DNA from: Vanrija pseudolonga
Taxonomy: Eukaryota; Basidiomycota; Tremellomycetes; Trichosporonales; Trichosporonaceae
Reading direction: 5' to 3'
DNA: 64,000 bases
Assembly: GCF_020906515.1 (NCBI RefSeq)
Contig: NC_085854.1
Coordinates: forward strand, 496,001-560,000
Below the pieces are notes generated by a model. That model was given only the letters and a program-made list of their open reading frames with translations. It searched no databases and was not told the DNA's origin. This document shows positions 62,365 to 64,000 of this stretch, piece after piece. How positions within the stretch are numbered: position 1 is the first letter of the stretch; each line of letters opens with the position of its first letter. Made by a program: the position numbers and the translations under genes.

Positions 62365-64000
62365 CTAGGCATGCGCCGGGTTCTTCAGCGCAGTGAGCTT
62401 GACCTGGCGCTCGCGATCATCTGCGGCCTTCTGCGCGCGCATGTCGTCAATCTCCTGCGTGCGCTCGGCCACCTGCGCCGTGAGCCCAGCAGCGTGGTCG
62501 CGGCGCTCCTCAAAGTCGTTCTCGGCGTTACGCAGCTCGGACTCGATGCGCTCGTACTTCTCCTTCTCCTTCAAGAAGCGCAGGCGCGCGCGGTGCTCGC
62601 GGCTAGTCCACTTGGCGAGCCGGTGCTGGCTCTTGCGCTCCTCTTCGATCGCATTCTTCTGCAGCCGGCCGAGGCGGCCGACGTCGGCGATCGACTGCGC
62701 GACGGCACGCGCTTCGGCGCGCCCTTCTTCCTTGAGCATCTTGGCGAGCTTCTTGGCGTCCTTGCGCTCCATTTGAGACAGGCGGCGCAGCTGGTCCTTG
62801 GAGAGCATGCGCTCCGAGGCCTCGGCACGGGCATGAATGTCACTGGGACGTGTGTCAGTGGACGTAAAACTCAAGGTAGTGGCTCCGACTCACTCCCTGC
62901 CCAGCACCTCCTGCGGCTGCGTGCCGACGCTGAAGCCAGCACCGCGGCCAAACGCGCCACGCCTCGACCCGATCGTGCCGCCGTTGGCGCCGCGGGCGAG
63001 TCCTGCGCCGGTACGCGTCGTCGTCGCGCGGCTCATGGCCGTGTTGCTCCGCCCCAGGTGGGGGTTGTAGTCGCCCTCGACGAACACGGGCTCGGGGCGC
63101 GCGCCAAATGCAGAGCGCGGGCGCGCGACAGGGCCGTCATCGTACAGCTGGTGGCCTTGGTAGCTCGGCTGGTGCCCGTGGCCCGGATGGCCGGGGTTGT
63201 ATGGGCCCGGCGCAGGCAGCTGCTGCTGCAGCGCGCGCTGGTGCGCCTGCGTCGCGACCTGGCCCACGATCAGCCCGTGCATTGCCGCGTCGACGGGGTG
63301 CTGCTGGTCGTGGTCGTGGCTGTCCTGGATCGGGGGCAGCCGCGAGCGCTGCGGAGACAGCGGCACGCCAGTGTGCTTGAACGACCGCTCAGAGTCGGCA
63401 CGCGTGTGCGCGACCGAGTGCGGGCGCGGCTGGCTCGCCGTGCTCGAGGTGCGGAGCACGCCGGCGTGCGCCGACGCCGGACGCTGCGGGACAGGCGCCT
63501 TGATCTCGCCAAACGAGCCGGTGTGCGACTCGGCGACGAGGGGCGTGTCGAGGACCTGTGTCGGCTGGCGGGCCGGGTTCTCAATCACAACGTAGGACTG
63601 GGTGCGGTGTTTCTTCGTGCGCACAGGGGAGGGGCTGGCGGGAGCAGCAGGGGCAGTGGCAGCAGTGCCATTGGCATTGCCAGTGACCGCAGCAGCACTA
63701 GCGCCGGCGACAGCACCGGCACCGGCGGCACCGGCGACCGCAGCCGCTGTGGGGCTCACCCCGTTCTCTGCGGCCGGGGGCTTGGCGCTCGCCGTCGACT
63801 GGTTGCGGGACGCGGTCGGCCTCGCCTCGCTCAGCGGGCGCTCGTACGACGTGACGATCTCCGGGCGGCTGAGGTACGACCTGGATGGCGCGTCTCTGAG
63901 GCTGCGTGTGTGTGTCAGTATATTACCTTTTCCCAGAGTCACACGACATGGCGGGCGACGCGGTGGCGACGCGCGCGACGCGGTACTCACGTCGGCCGCT
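62365..64000 (-). CDS. NCP1-like coiled-coil protein, 5' part beyond the right edge
   Basis: Visible exons are 63991-64000 (partial), 62894-63901 and 62365-62842, with introns of 89 and 51 nt. The visible N-terminal part is disordered, rich in Ala, Pro, Gly and His, with an Ala/Gly stretch (AAAVAGAAGAGAVAGASAAA). A short conserved block follows (RGAFGRGAGFSVGTQPQEVL, then GRDDIHARAEASERML across the last intron). The rest, about 155 residues, is a charged coiled coil (KDAKKLAKMLKEEGRAEARA and so on to KAADDRERQVKLTALKN). I recall this block order from basidiomycete proteins annotated as DNA-binding protein Ncp1. The label is from memory and the DNA-binding role is unverified. The last exon begins right after the GVGTQP-EVLGRDD motif, which supports the splice site. 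Confidence 0.68.

Noticed and set aside
1-64000. Search for retroelements, virus-like elements, DNA transposons and CRISPR arrays
   Set aside because: I saw no reverse transcriptase, integrase, capsid or transposase motif, no long terminal repeats and no spaced direct-repeat array.

Overview
This window reads as nuclear DNA of a GC-rich basidiomycete yeast, most likely a tremellomycete and possibly one of the Trichosporonales. The reasons are the dense intron-bearing genes, very short introns (many of 33-55 nt, with CTGAC or CTAAC branch sites just before the acceptor), and the gene families: an NCP1-like coiled-coil protein, GT15 mannosyltransferase, a Bqt4-type KilA-N membrane protein and a fungal hamartin. 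I used no database, so the lineage is an inference. I built 24 protein-gene models (two cut by the window edges) and three tRNA genes. All complete spliced models keep an open frame.

Layout. Positions 1-965 hold the start of a minus-strand gene that leaves the left edge. A papain-fold-like protein gene lies at 3926-6162 and a YDR124W-like nuclear protein gene at 11264-13042. These are separated by gene-poor stretches of 3-5 kb. A second gene-poor stretch (13.2-20.5 kb) contains only a tight trio of intron-bearing tRNA genes (Val-CAC, Glu-CTC, Lys-CTT; 17754-18022). From 20.5 kb the window becomes gene-dense: GT15 mannosyltransferase, a small membrane protein, a GPI-type protein, a SnoaL-like protein, a GNAT acetyltransferase, a J-protein, RIX7, pinin, TSC1, SFP1, MRT4 and BQT4. 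These are followed by a CaMKK-type kinase, a Kre9/Knh1-like wall protein, a SAM methyltransferase, neutral trehalase, an alpha/beta hydrolase, alpha-tubulin, a nitrilase and the 3' part of an NCP1-like gene that leaves the right edge.

Themes. Between 28 and 46 kb lie several genes of growth control and ribosome production: RIX7 and MRT4 (60S assembly), SFP1 (ribosomal-gene transcription), TSC1 (TORC1 restraint) and a kinase of the AMPK-activating type. TSC1 and SFP1 are divergent neighbours. Four hairpin-like copies of a short GC-rich core sit just beyond gene 3' ends. I recognised no virus-like or retroelement copy and no CRISPR array.
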